Shown piece after piece: positions 1-11,223 of a stretch of DNA of 64,000 bases. The notes under the pieces were generated by a model, which saw nothing but the letters and a program-made list of their open reading frames with translations, ran no database searches and was not told the DNA's origin. This DNA is from Okapia johnstoni (Eukaryota; Chordata; Mammalia; Artiodactyla; Giraffidae): NCBI GenBank assembly GCA_024291935.2, contig CM044311.1, positions 23,688,001-23,752,000 of the forward strand. The letters run 5' to 3'. Numbering within the stretch: the first letter of the stretch is position 1; each line of letters opens with the position of its first letter. A program made the translations under genes and the position numbers.

Positions 1-1150
1 TCCCTGTTTAATGAACTTGAGGTCTCCACTATCTTGGCTCAGTCAGGTCTGAACAACTACAGTCAAATGGCTCAGTTTCTTATTGCCTCTCTTTGGTGCT
101 GAAAACCATAGTGAGCATGTTAATATGATTCTAGCACCATTTCCAATGTGGGGATAAAAGGATTTTCCCATCTAATTCTCTGACACCAGTTGGGTGTCCT
201 ATAATTCAGCAAGGAGATCCAGCCAGTCCATCCTAAAGGAAATCAGTCCTGAATATTCATTAAAAGGACAGAGGCCGAAGCTGGCTCCAATACTTTGGCC
301 ACTCAATGCGAAGAACTGGCTCATTGGAAAAGACCCTGATGCTGGGAAAGATCGAAGGCAGGAGAAGAAGGGGATGACAGGATGAGATGGTTGGATGGCG
401 TCACCGACTCAATGGACGAGTTTGAGCAAGCTCCGGGAGTTGATGACAGAGAGGGAAGCCTGGTGAGCTGCAGTCCATAGAGGTCGCAAGGAGTCAGACA
501 CGACTGAGTGACTAAACCACAACACAATTCAACTCAGTTCTGACACTGTATCTGGAAATAACACCAGATTCCACAGGTGAAGGGCTCAGTCCCACAGGAT
601 TTCCTCCCCATTTCTTATGTTAGTTGCAAGCCCAGGTTGTCACCTTTGCTTCTGACCCACCTAGTACAAACCAGTACAAATCACCAGTAGCCCCCTTCTT
701 GGGTATGATTAATTTGCAAGAGCAGCTCACAGGACTCAGAAACACTAGATCACCAGTTCATACAATTTAGCTCAGGAACAGACAGATGGGAGAGATGCAT
801 AGGGAGGTATATGGAGAAAGGGCATGGGACTTTCCTGTGCTCTCCAAGCTCGTCACTCTCCCCAAATCTCCACTGTTTACCAACCTGGAAGCTCTTGGAA
901 CCTTGCACTTTGGGTTTTTAAGGAGGCACCATTACATAGGCATGAATGATGAAAACCATTGGCAATTTACTCCATCTTCAGCTCATCTCACCTTCTCCAA
1001 GTTTGGGGAGTGGGGCTATAAGTTCCAACCTCTAATCACATGGCTAGCTCCTCGGGCAATGAGCCCCTATCTTTAGGTTAATTTTTTTGCTCTCCCAGCA
1101 ATGGGAACAAAGACCAAATCTACATTTCTTTTCATAAATCATGTTTTCAC
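1..1150 (+). mobile_element. Old LTR (ERVL/MER21-like), split by BovB
   Basis: The blocks at about 1-204 and 541-1150 read as one continuous mammal-wide LTR once the BovB piece between them is removed. Recognisable parts are the segment around 'ctgacaccagttgggtgtcc', the 'gagcagctcacaggactcag' block near 720, and the 'gaacaaagaccaaat' end near 1103. No gag, pol or env frame accompanies it, so it is a solo LTR remnant. The left end may extend beyond the window. The subfamily name is uncertain. Confidence 0.55.
205..540 (+). mobile_element. BovB LINE 3' end
   Basis: This is the terminal part of a BovB (RTE) LINE. It encodes the eroded C-terminal BovB peptide and ends in the shared tail (gagtcagacacgactgagtg followed by an AAC-rich end). 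It is 5'-truncated and noncoding. It sits inside the surrounding LTR, so it inserted after that LTR. Similar 'aattca' strings flank both ends and may be target duplication remnants. Confidence 0.85.
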
Positions 1151-2176
1151 AAGGTTATCTCCTCACTTCAGCTCTTGGTCTGGGAGGTCTCCCCAGAAAC
1201 CACACTTCACACAGAGAGAATTACAAGTCAGGTCTGTAAACTTTCAGCTTAACACAGACACCATGAAGAAACAAAAGGGATGCAAACCAAAGAACTGGCT
1301 GCCTTACCATGGTTATTTGCTCTCTTAATCCATCATGAACACAAATCTTGGGACTAAATCACCCTGAACAGTGACCTTTTCCAAACTGAATTCTGGATTG
1401 GTGAACAGCCTCTCTGCTCATAACAGAGCCTTCCTGACTTAAAACGCACTTCAAATCCAGTGGTTACAACAGACCAAGCAGAAAAAACAATGAATATGTG
1501 ATTACTGTATGAAGAATGGAGACATCAGGAAAAGACAAAACATCTTCCTTTCAAAAGTATTACCTGGTTACCCTTAAAGAATACATAAACAAAAAACAGG
1601 TTTTCTATAAATCAGTTTTCAGGCCAAAAATGCAATGAAATATAAATAATTAGACATCAACAAACAGTAGAACATGTCTGAACACTTTCACTTTTCAGAG
1701 TAAACTGATCAGATTAAAGCAAAGTATTAATTATTTATTATATAGCAATAGTGAAAGAAAGTAATCAGACACCAATCTAAGAATGTGTTTTTGTTTTTGT
1801 GTTTTTTTTGGTAGCCAAGTTACAGAACTTGGCAATGGCAGGGGAGCTGAAACAATCTGACATCTGCTAATCGGGAAATATCCTCTGTTGTAAAAAATGG
1901 AGCAATTGACATGCACGGCTGAGCTCCTTTATTTGACTCCTACGCATCCAGTAAAACTGCATGATGTAATCTGTACAAAACTTTCCAGGAATTAATAGGG
2001 CTGAGAATTGAAGAGCAGAATGGTGGTAGGGGTAAGGGTGGAGGTTAGGCAACATAACAACTATGTTTGCAGTAAGTGAATTGAAACAGAATTAAGGAAC
2101 ACATTTTATTTATTTATTTATTTATTTTTAAGTATCATAGGACAGAAAAATTCAAGGGATAGTAAGGTTAAGATGG
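1151..2176. other. Unique AT-rich DNA
   Basis: I recognise no gene or repeat here, apart from possible leftover LTR-internal sequence to about 1430 and a short (TTTA)n run at 2104-2130. Open frames are short and have no recognisable motif. Confidence 0.5.
2104..2130. repeat. (TTTA)n microsatellite
   Basis: About six tandem TTTA units are visible directly. Confidence 0.9.
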
Positions 2177-2361
2177 AGCTTCCCTGATGGCTCATTGGTA
2201 AAGAATCTACCTGCAAAGCAGGATTAGACTCCTTGATTGGGAAGATCCCCTGGAGAAGGAAATGACAACCCACTAGCATATCCCATGGACAGAGGAATCT
2301 GGTGGGCTACAGTCCATGGGGTCACAAAAGAGTCAGACATGACTTTGTGACTGAACAACAA
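2177..2361 (+). mobile_element. Bov-tA SINE
   Basis: The tRNA-Glu-like head (gcttccctgatggctcattg) carries degenerate RNA polymerase III boxes. It is followed by the BovB-derived body and the tail ending in 'agtcagacatgactttgtga' and 'ctgaacaacaaaa'. It is near full length and noncoding. Confidence 0.9.
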
Positions 2362-2516
2362 AAGGTGAAGATATATACCTTTAGAAAACTAATTTCAAGT
2401 TAATTTTATTGTGAAATAAGTACAAATATGGGAAGTCATAATTATTGGACAATGGCATGAGGGGGCTAAAAAATAAGCATATAGATACATAGATAAATGT
2501 CTTTATAAAGACATGA

Positions 2517-2741
2517 TGCTGCTGTTGCTAAGTTGTTTCAGTGGTGTCCAACTCTTTGCAACCCTATAGACTGTAACCCACCAGGCTCCTCTCTTCATGG
2601 GATTTTCCAGGCAAGAATACTGGAGTGGTTGCCATTTCCTTCTCCAGGGGATCTTTCTGACCCAGGGATCCAACCAGTGTCTCGTACATCTCCTGCATTG
2701 GCAGGCAAGTTCTTTACCACTAGCACCACCTAGGAAGCCCA
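2517..2741 (-). mobile_element. Bov-tA SINE
   Basis: The reverse complement gives the tRNA-Glu head (right end, 'ctaggaagccc'), body and Bov-A tail (left end, 'gtccaactctttgcaaccc'). A short imperfect (GCT)n run marks the tail side. The open frames on both strands here are SINE artefacts. Confidence 0.9.
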
Positions 2742-3199
2742 AAGACATGGATGGCTGTCAAACAGAAATATCTTAGAGAGGTAAGGAAATTTAGGGTAAA
2801 TATACCTTTGCCCCAGTGCATCCTTACAAATACTTATTTGTCACTTACCTGATTGGCACTGGTATTATCTCATTTTTCCTTCACGATGGCCAGGAAGGGC
2901 AGTGAGGATATGAAAGGTAAAAGAGGAGAAACAGCAGTTGGACACGATTATATGATCTTGTGTGCTTATTCTATTGAAGGAGTTTTTATGGCATGCCAGC
3001 TATATGTTTTCAGACTTAAAGCTCTAACGCTTAGCACATTTCTCTGAAAGTGATCTTTCAAATATTGGTTCTCTGCTAAACTCTATCCCCTGTGTCCATA
3101 ATATTTGGTATAAAATCTGACTCTTTACACTAGAATTCCAGATGATTTATGAGTTATTCATGAGCTATCATCACATATTAGCACTTCCTGATTTTCACC
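2742..3199. other. Mostly unique DNA with possible MIR remnant
   Basis: The stretch near 2860-2950 ('attatctcatttttccttca' then 'gaggagaaacagcagttgga') resembles an antisense MIR core but is very degenerate. Nothing else is recognised. Confidence 0.35.
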
Positions 3200-3598
3200 C
3201 TGTAGCTTGCCATACCAGTTTTGTTTTGTTTCTTTGCACGTAGTGTGTGCTGTTGTGGCCAGTCCTTTTGCTGCTCCCTATAGTTGTAATGCCCTTCCTT
3301 CAAAATTTTGTCTTGTGATTCTTTACTCAGTTATCAAAATACATCTCATGAAGTTTTCTTTATTCTAACTCAGTCAATGTAAATGTTTTCTTCTCACTTT
3401 CACTGGAGAATATCATCTAATATTCTTCTATTAGTATATGCATACACGGTTGCAAAATTTACTGTTTTAATTTAGTTCCTCAGGAGCACATAAGCTCCAT
3501 TAGTTCTGAGTTGTAATCTTGTATATCTCTCTAACCTACTATATATCTCACTGCCTGGTATAAAGTAAACCCTCAATTTCTATTTTGAATGAAAGCTT
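3200..3598 (+). mobile_element. L2 LINE 3' end
   Basis: Degenerate but ordered matches to the L2 3' region are visible: a pyrimidine-rich 'cccttccttcaaaattttgt' block, 'cataagctccattag', and 'ctgcctggtataaagtaaac' followed by 'ttttgaatgaaa'. It is an ancient, noncoding mammal-wide fossil. Confidence 0.6.
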
Positions 3599-3718
3599 AA
3601 CAGAATGATAAGGACTGAGTAAATGGCACTACTAATATACAGTGGGAAAATCCCATGTACTTGTACTAGCTCTGTTGTTTTAAAACTGGTCTAGGGAAAG
3701 AGATTCGTTTATAAAATT

Positions 3719-4200
3719 TATTTTTCCATTAATTTTTATTGGAGTATAGTCACTTTACAGTGTTGTGTTAGTTTTTACTGTATAGTACACTCAGTCAGCT
3801 ATACTTATATATGTAGCCCCTCTTTTCTGGATTTCCTTCCCATTTAGGTCACTGAAAAGCACTGAGTATGGTTCCCTGAGCTATATAGTAGGTTCTCATT
3901 AGTTATGCTTTATACATAGTATTGGGGCTTCCCTTGTGGTTCAGCTGGTAAAGAATCTGCCTGCAATGTGGGAGCCTTGGGTTCAATCCCCAGGTCAGGA
4001 AGATCCCTTGGAGAAGGAAATGGCAACCCACTCCAGGACTCTTACCTGGAGAATTCCATGGACAGAGGAGCAGGACAGGCTGCAGTCCATGGAATTACAG
4101 AGTTGGACATGACTGTGCGACTAACTTTCTTTTTTAACTTTCATATATAGTATCAAAAGGGAAAAAGGAGATTTTTATCGATGTCCTCCTTGAGATTCCA
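3719..4200 (-). mobile_element. L1 3' UTR fragment, split by Bov-tA
   Basis: The antisense L1 3' UTR signature common in cetartiodactyls is present: 'tttattggagtatagtcact', then 'tgttgtgttagtttttactg' and 'ccctgagctatatagtaggt'. The main block is 3719-3923, interrupted by the SINE that follows. The right limit is uncertain. Confidence 0.75.
3924..4146 (+). mobile_element. Bov-tA SINE
   Basis: Complete tRNA-Glu head, body and tail. It lies inside the L1 3' UTR remnant. The heptamer 'atagtat' occurs at 3916-3922 and 4147-4153 and fits a short target-site duplication. Confidence 0.9.
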
Positions 4201-4439
4201 TTCAGAGATTGCGTCAGACTCAAGTGTTCCTCTTATTCCTGTCCAGGCCTTTCATGCACGACTTCTCACTACTCTCTGTGTCTCTCACTTTCACTTTTGG
4301 ATACACTACATAATGGGGTGCAATTCTTTCCCCAAGCATGGTTAATAAACAGAAGGAAGGTGATACTTCCTTTTCATTGCTTTTTTCTTATCTCATACTA
4401 TTATGAGAAAGACATATCAAGTTTGTGGAATTTTTTATT

Positions 4440-4534
4440 AACTCCAGGAGACTGTGAAGGACAGGGGAGCCTGGCATGCTGCAGTCCATGCGGTCACAGT
4501 CTGACATGACTTAGGAACTGAACAACAACAACAA
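4440..4534 (+). mobile_element. BovB/Bov-A tail fragment
   Basis: Only the last 95 bases of the BovB 3' end are present, from 'aactccaggagactgtgaag' to the (AAC)n tail. It is a severely 5'-truncated insertion. Confidence 0.8.
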
Positions 4535-4596
4535 ACTCTGAAGGAAATATTGTTTAATCATGTGAGATAACTTTTTTTTTTAATAAAAAAGTACAG

Positions 4597-4951
4597 GACT
4601 TCCCTGGTGACTCAGTGGTAAAGAATCTGCTTGCCAATGCAGGAGACACCAGTTCAATCCCTTGATCTGGGAAGATCCAACATGCCATGGAACAACTAGG
4701 TCTGGGCACCAGAACTATTGAGCCTGTGCTCTAGAGCTTGGAAGCCACAACTACTGAGCTCAAGTACTACATATACCAAAGCCCGTATGCCCTAGAGCCC
4801 ATGCTCTGCAACAGTAGAAGCCAGCTCAATGAGAAGCTCGCACACCACAACTAAGTGTAGTCCCCCATTACTGCAACTTAAAGAAAGCTCACACGTCAAC
4901 AAGACCCAGCACAGCCAAATAAATAAATAAATAAATAAAATTATCGAAAAA
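4597..4951 (+). mobile_element. CHR-type SINE, near full length
   Basis: A tRNA-Glu-like head ('ggacttccctggtgactcag') is followed by the long CHR body with repeated 'cacaactactgagc' phrases. It ends in an (AAAT)n tail at about 4917-4939. CHR SINEs are shared by whales, hippos and ruminants, so this copy predates the ruminant-specific repeats. The minus-strand open frame at 4792-4989 is a SINE artefact. Confidence 0.85.
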
Positions 4952-5279
4952 AAAAATAGTACAAAGGAAAATACCTGGAAAGGTAACACTTTGTGGGGTT
5001 GGTATTCCTCTCAAAGTTATCCCCAGTTTCTAACATCACTTCCCCTTTCTCAGAGCCATGCCTTCTGTGACATCGTTTCTGTATTTCAAATCAACAATGT
5101 ATATATTCAACTTTGGAAAATCCAACCTCCTATTCAGAAGATGATCTTAGCCCAGGCTATAAACTCCTTTCTAGAAGATGCACTATTCATCTTCCCCTTT
5201 CACTACTTAAAGGTGTGGCCAATGTTTAAATTTACCAATCACCAGTGGTCAGAATATAAATCAGTTCATATCAACATCT

Positions 5280-5766
5280 TGCTAACATTTCTCAGTAACT
5301 TCCATTTTCACATCTTAACAAGTCATCATTCTGTTTTAAACTTGGATTTTTCTCCAGCTTATTCTCGCATCTGCAGCTATCCTGGCCTTGTTTTTACACA
5401 CTGAAACCATCAAATTCCTTCCAGGCTTTAGGTCCTTTCCTATTTTCTCTGCATGGAACACTCCACTTTCTAACCTTCACATGTTTAGCTTCTGCTTTTT
5501 TCATCAGATGCCATTTCAAAACTCTTATGAGGCTTTTCCTGAACTCCTCAAGAAGTCCATGTCAATTCTGTGTTATTTTCTCATGGCACTTGTCATTCAT
5601 CCAAATGATCTTGCCCAAATATTTGCTACTCATACTGCAGTCTTCCCACAGGTAGAATATAAGCCTCAGAGAGCAGGGGACTTCTCTTATTCAATATCAT
5701 ATCCTTACAATATAGAAGATCAATTGGCACTTTGGAATCAGTAAGTGATGACTGAATGAATGAATA
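5280..5766 (+). mobile_element. L2 LINE 3' end
   Basis: The 3' L2 arrangement is visible: 'ctctgcatggaacactccac', 'cagatgccatttcaaaactc' and 'gtagaatataagcctcagag', then the terminal 'gactgaatgaatgaataaac'. The open frames at 4991-5404 and 5388-5744 fall wholly or partly in this noncoding fossil and I do not treat them as genes. Confidence 0.7.
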
Positions 5767-6301
5767 AACAGCAGACAGAGGATATGCTTAGCCTATAGCT
5801 ATTTTCATACTCCTTCTCTTTTCAAGAAGACAGGAAGCACAGAGTAATTTCATTTTTCCAGTAACAGCTATAGTAGCTCTTAAATAATAGATCAGTAATA
5901 CTGTCACATTCAGTATAACAACAAACTAAACATTATTGTCTGCTGATGGACCACTGAATACATCATTTGGCCTGCTTTTGAAGACTATGCAAAGAACATT
6001 CAGAAAGCTTTGTGAGAATACTTCTGAGCCTGAGTTTAATTCAAATTAACAAAAGTACAAATTTTCTTGATAAGGAGACTGTTTAAGAGTTTTTTTACAG
6101 TTCAAATCTGTTAAGAACAGCAAATCACTGATGGACAAAACAAATTGAATTCAAAGTGCTAGAACATTCTTTCCTCACAACTTGATGTAGGATACCTAGA
6201 TGAGTAACAGTTAATCAGAATGTATGGACCAAGGAGCACAGAGCATCTGAGCTACCAGCACACATACTGCAATATGACTCCATTTAAAATGTGAAAGTCA
6301 G
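5767..6301. other. Unique AT-rich DNA
   Basis: Nothing is recognised. There is no long open frame or repeat signature. Confidence 0.5.
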
Positions 6302-6726
6302 GACTTCCCTGGTGATCCAGTGGTTAAGACTTTGCTTTCCAGTGCAAGAGGTATGTGTCTGATTCCTGGCTGCGGAGCTATACAAAAAAAGACCCTGATG
6401 CTTGGAAAGACCAAAGGCAAAAGGAGAAGGGGTATCAGAGGATGAGATGGTAAGATAGTATCACTGATTCAACGGGCATGAAATTGAGCAAACTCTGGGA
6501 GATAGTGGAAGACAGAGGAGCTTTACATGCTGCAGTCTATGGGGTCACGAAGAGTTGGGCACAACTAATCGACTTGAACAACAACCACAACAACAAGGAG
6601 ATAAGATCCCACATGCCTGGTGGTCAAAACCAAACCCAAAACATAAAACAGAAGCAATATTGTAACAAATTCAATAAAAACCTTTAAAAATGGTCCACAT
6701 CAAAAAAAAATCTTTAAAAAAATAAA
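6302..6726 (+). mobile_element. CHR-2-type SINE split by BovB
   Basis: The tRNA-like head lies at 6302-6382 ('ggacttccctggtgatccag'). The rest resumes at 6597 with 'agatcccacatgcctggtgg' and the CHR-2 3' body ('caatattgtaacaaattcaa', 'aaatggtccacatc'). The two halves join in register when the BovB piece is removed. Confidence 0.85.
6383..6596 (+). mobile_element. BovB 3' end inside a CHR SINE
   Basis: BovB tail from 'aaaagaccctgatgcttgga' to 'gaacaacaaccacaacaac'. The flanks 'ggagctata' (6374-6382) and 'ggagata' (6597-6603) look like a decayed target duplication, which dates the BovB insertion after the SINE. Confidence 0.85.
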
Positions 6727-7917
6727 ATGCAAGTCTTACATAGTTGAACAAATTCAGAATTCATAGGGTACAACTGAAGATATATATCTAAAACACAAAA
6801 AGTGAAATTTCTATCTGATTACTCAACCTCAAAATAGCATCACTACTTACACCATTACTTAGAGATGCATAAATGCACAATGTCACTTGAATTCCTGCCT
6901 GCCACAGGTTTCAAAAATCACCAAAGGAATAAATTAAAGAAGGATTGGTGTGAGAAGCATCTCTCTTCCACTTTTTATGAAAGTCTCCTAAATAGACAGC
7001 TTCATGAGTCTTTTTATAGAAAAACTGTCTGTATTGCACACATATTGCTTCTAAGCAAAGAGCCTTTTTCTGTCATTTTTTCTATACTTTTCATAGAAGA
7101 TCTTGTAGCCAAACTGCTTTAACTTTTTTTTTTTTTCCTTAGGAACAAAGCCATGAATTTATATGAGGTGTCAGTGTATTTAGCAGAAATATTTCAGTTT
7201 TCAAACTCTGCAGCTGTAGATGACCACTGGGAAAAAATAGGAAAAACAAAGATACTTTGAGTTAATTCCCAGGAAACCTCTGAAAAGAGGGCTGCCTCAG
7301 CTCATAGATAATGACCTCTTGCCCCTCGAGCCTCTCTTTCCCCTGTCTCATTCACAATCACTTGAATTTCAGGATAGAATTCAGTTACTCCATTATATAC
7401 TATTTAACCTTCCACATAGAAGTCACAGGCTAACAATGATGAGACAGGCAGGATGAAGGAGCCTAAAACAATCCGTTAAGAACGACAGAACAAATTCCTG
7501 GGGTTTGTTTTTTGTTTGAATTCGCTACAATTGAGTCTTGAATTTTAGCAGCCAAAACCAAATTCTTACTGATTATTTCCATAGGCAATATGAAGTTTCC
7601 CTAGGAGACAAAGAATAAAAGCACAACATAATAAAAGTGAGATTAAATAACAAATAACAAGATAAAAGTGGTGGGTGCAGTTATTTACAAACCCTTAATA
7701 TTAAAACACACACACACACACACACAACTGAAGTTGAAACATGTTTTGTTTGAGTTTCCTGAAAATTAAGAAAACCTGGGAAATTTGATTATCTAATATA
7801 TTTTTAAGTTTCATGATCAAAAGGTCCTACATCAAAAATGATACAATGCTAATGTTAAAACGTTCTATTTTACAGAATGCTAATTTTTGTTGATCATTTT
7901 ATATTTAACTTAATGTT
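6727..7917. other. Unique DNA with AC microsatellite
   Basis: No gene or dispersed repeat is recognised. A dinucleotide repeat is at 7706-7726. The 85-residue open frame at 6865-7122 has no recognisable domain, ribosome context or splice support. Confidence 0.5.
7706..7726. repeat. (CA)n microsatellite
   Basis: About ten uninterrupted CA units. Confidence 0.95.
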
Positions 7918-8005
7918 TATAATATGACCAAGTAGTAGATTGTTTTCCTATTTCCATTTTATACCTGATGAACAGAGGATCAGGTATAAAAAGGTTAAAG
8001 GGTCA
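7918..8005 (-). mobile_element. MIR SINE core, degenerate
   Basis: 'ctatttccattttatacctg' then 'atgaacagaggatcagg' and 'aaaaggttaaagggtca' match an antisense MIR core in order. It contains a 13-bp perfect inverted repeat (see findings). Confidence 0.5.
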
Positions 8006-8142
8006 TTAGAGGAGGAAACAACTTTCTAAGCTTGAAAGAAATGTACTCATTTAAAGGTGAGGTTATTATTTTTAATAGTGGGATTTTCGTTTCTGGAATC
8101 CTAGCTGTTCTTACACTTTCTTTTCTGAAAATAGATAGGTAC

Positions 8143-8228
8143 TGAATTATCCCCATTATTGTGAAGATTAAAACAGTTAATGTAAGTGGGAGGCATGCAC
8201 TAAGCCATACTATTTCAGCTATTATTGA
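8143..8228 (+). mobile_element. MIR 3' part, degenerate
   Basis: 'ttgtgaagattaaaacagtt' followed by 'taagccatactatttcagct' and 'attatt' resembles the MIR 3' half. It is very diverged and the match is weak. Confidence 0.35.
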
Positions 8229-8994
8229 TTTTATTTTGATTTCTTTTTATATCATCAGAGGTTATTTTATCAGAGCTTATAATCTTCTGCTTTAATGCTA
8301 CCCAATAGGTGGCTCAAAACTTGAGCAAAAAAGCAGAATTTTAACTTTGTAAAAGTATGGTTTATAAATTTTTTAAATCAAGAAAGATTTTTTTAACCTA
8401 ATGTCTAGTCATTCTTATTTCTTCAATTATGTTTACATTATATATTATGTAAAGAAATGGGGCCCTAGTAATAAAGATATTTCAGAAATATATATCTGAA
8501 ATTATTAATGTAATTATTGACATTTTAAGCATAATAGCTTCAAATATTTAGATAAGTTTATCGTTTTCCTCTTGCTGTTGCAACAATGAAAACATATGTC
8601 ACTGAAATTGTGGAAGGACCTGAGCCTGTCATGTTGACAGGGCATTTTCAGTAAGACAGAGATGTTAGAAACATTTCTCATTGTCTCAGGTGCATGACTT
8701 TTTCTCAGAAGTAGTCTAACTGATCTTATATGGATCTGGGACCAGTCCTTTCCAGCATTCTGATCTATCCTTTTTTAGCACATCATTTATCACTGTGCTT
8801 TGCAGAAAGACATGCTTTTAAAAATAAAAGTGTATTCTTAAAGTTCATGAACTGTTTGTAAGCTTGATAGTTTGTAATACTGAATGAATACTTTTTAGAA
8901 ATGATTTATGATTGCATCTTGGTGATTATGAGCCAAGACAACCTGTACAATTTAATAGATTGTATTCCTTACCTAGCTGATGAACTGAAGCTGA

Positions 8995-9033
<39 letters not shown>

Positions 9034-9984
9034 GTGTACTCTGATGGTCATTCTACCAAGTTCTTTTGCACTGAGCATTAAGAATTTATCAGGTTAAACC
9101 CCTTAGCCACTGGTAAAGTTAATAACAATGTCCAGTGTCAGTTAAGGTCAATCTGACATATTCCATCGTTGTGTGTAGTTATGGTTACAGAAGTAACACA
9201 TCTTAAATGGAACTGTTCAAAATATACTTACGTTAATAAAGAAAAAAAAATGTCCCAGGAGATTATGTTGGCAAAGAATAAGAAAACTCTCATTGTTTTG
9301 TAAGATTCTGCAGGTTTATTTTTTTCATCAAAAGTAATCTTCAGTTTTACTGGCAAGAACTGAAACTCACCTGTTGTCTCAATATATAACCCACGTCACC
9401 ATTGTGCTGTATTTTTATAAGAGGAAGCACATTTAAAAGTATGTTAAAAAGACATGGCATTACTTTTGTGAAGATTTCTTGAGGTCATAAAACCAAAGAA
9501 ATGGAGCTATTTTCTATTCATGGGTAGCTTATTGCCAACTGTATATATTTATTGAAAAGCACATATTTTAGGCAGTTTTGACAGGCTTTGAGAAAGAGGA
9601 TGTGGGTAGATGAGAAGCAAAATGTAGTGGAAAAGAAGTAAACAGTATTGAGAAGAGAATTTGTACTAGTTTTCATGATTTTTAAAACACTAAACACTAA
9701 CTATGTAGTGCTTACAAAACAGACATTAGGCATTTTCTTACTTTTAATTATTTTCAAATTTGAATTGGCTGTCATCAAATGAAACACCACTTTGAAATCA
9801 GAATATAATTGTAGTTAATTATCCCTAGGTTTACTTGTGTTTATTCGAGATATACTTCATTATAATTATCACTCATTATCTTCCTTAGTATTATTTTTTA
9901 AAATCCCCAAACACAGTGAAATAAATCAATAAACCTGTATTAATTCTGACAGGCCTAGTGTTGGACTGGGAAATCATGTTGATC
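8229..9984. other. Unique AT-rich DNA with TG microsatellite
   Basis: No gene and no named dispersed repeat recognised. The only simple feature is the (TG)n array at 8997-9037. Confidence 0.5.
8997..9037. repeat. (TG)n microsatellite
   Basis: Sixteen perfect TG units, one CG interruption at 9029-9030, then further TG units. Its length makes it a plausible polymorphic marker. Confidence 0.95.
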
Positions 9985-10315
9985 AGTGAGTAGGGCTGAC
10001 TGTGACTTGATCTGTGAGTCAGAGGTCAGCTCTTAGATCAACCAGGGGAAGACGTCTAGAACAGCCACATGGGAAGACTCATGGCTGTTCCACACGGTCA
10101 CGTCCTACAGCAGGCTAGCCCAGCTTACTCACTGGCTGGTTTCAGGGTGCTGGTGGATTGAGAGGAAATATTTACTGATATAGAGGTCAAGGCTTACAAG
10201 GGACATGCTAGCACTTTCATGTTAGTCTACTGGCCATAGGAAAACCCAATGTAAGTTCATACTCAAAGGATGAAGAAACAGACTAATTCTTGATGGAACA
10301 GCTCCAAAGGGACAA
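9985..10315. repeat. Probable ancient interspersed repeat, family not assigned
   Basis: The run 'aaccaggggaagacgtctag' and 'acagccacatgggaagactc', then 'tactggccataggaaaaccc', resembles a mammal-wide repeat I cannot name with confidence. It is more GC-rich than its surroundings. There is no coding signal. Confidence 0.35.
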
Positions 10316-10402
10316 TTTAAGGGAAACTAGTATACATAGGTTAACATGAATGTGAAACTTGTTTTCTCTCTCACAGTACATTTAATAAAATGAAAGTGAA
10401 AT

Positions 10403-10610
10403 AAAGCGAAGTTGCTCAGTCGTGTCCTACTCTTTGTGACCCCATGGACTGTAACCCACCAGGCTCCTCCACCCGTGGAATTTTCCAGGCAAGAGTGCTG
10501 GAGTTGGTTGCCATTTTCTTCTCCAGGGGATCTTCCTGACCCAGGGTTCAAACTCAGGTCTCCTGCATTGTGGGCAGATGCTTCTACCATCTTAGCCACC
10601 AGGGAAGCCC
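10403..10610 (-). mobile_element. Bov-tA SINE
   Basis: Full antisense copy: Bov-A tail on the left, 'caccagggaagccc' head on the right. The flanking decamers 'agtgaaataa' (10395-10404) and 'agtgaaatga' (10611-10620) fit a target-site duplication with one mismatch. Confidence 0.9.
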
Positions 10611-10756
10611 AGTGAAATGAAGTCTCTTTGTAAAGTATTAGTACAACTTGGTCTGAAACTGCCTTTTAATAAAATACCTCTGTTACTTAAAAAAAAAAAA
10701 AGACTATTTCAAATGTGACTACTATTCTAAATGTGATTTGATTTTTTAAAAAAGAA

Positions 10757-10865
10757 ATAATTCATTCATTCATTGTAGGAAAATTTCTAAGTGTCTACTT
10801 TATTTCAGGCAGTATTACAGCAGTGTCCAATGAACTTAATAAAAAAATATACATATAGCAATAGC
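10757..10865 (-). mobile_element. L2 LINE 3' end, antisense
   Basis: 'ttcattcattcattgtagga' followed by 'tctaagtgtctactttattt' and 'caggcagtattacagcagtg' matches the antisense L2 terminus in order. Confidence 0.55.
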
Positions 10866-10872
10866 AAAGGAA

Positions 10873-11060
10873 ATAAGCAAAAATAAACATATGGAACCTA
10901 ACTAGACTTAAAGGCTTTTGCACAGCAAAGTAAAACATTGATAACACAAAAAGACAACCTACTAAATGGAAAAAAATGTTTACAATTTATATGTCTGATA
11001 AGGGGTCAAGATCCAAAACATAAATGGTATATACAACTCTATAAAAAAAGGTATTAACAA
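10873..11060 (+). mobile_element. L1 ORF2 3' fragment
   Basis: 'aaaggcttttgcacagcaaa' and 'aagacaacctactaaatgga' are characteristic of the 3' part of mammalian L1 ORF2. About 190 bases remain, with both ends missing and the frame disrupted. Confidence 0.75.
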
Positions 11061-11223
11061 TGGGAAGATCTTCTTTGTTTTTTTCTTTCTGGCTGTACTT
11101 AAAATTTTAAAACATTATTTGCTTCCTAAAATTACATTCTGAAGGAATTTATGTGGTTTTCTTCACACTGCTCTACTTGAGGTTAATTGATCTTGTGTAT
11201 ACGGGTTTATATTGGGTTAATTT

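Noticed and set aside
3924..4000. tRNA-like sequences that could be taken for tRNA-Glu genes
   Set aside because: These are heads of Bov-tA and CHR SINEs. They lack a complete cloverleaf and are always followed by SINE bodies.
4991..5744. Two overlapping plus-strand open frames of 137 and 118 residues
   Set aside because: The second lies in an L2 3' end with a clear terminal signature, and neither has a domain, splice context or codon pattern suggesting a gene.
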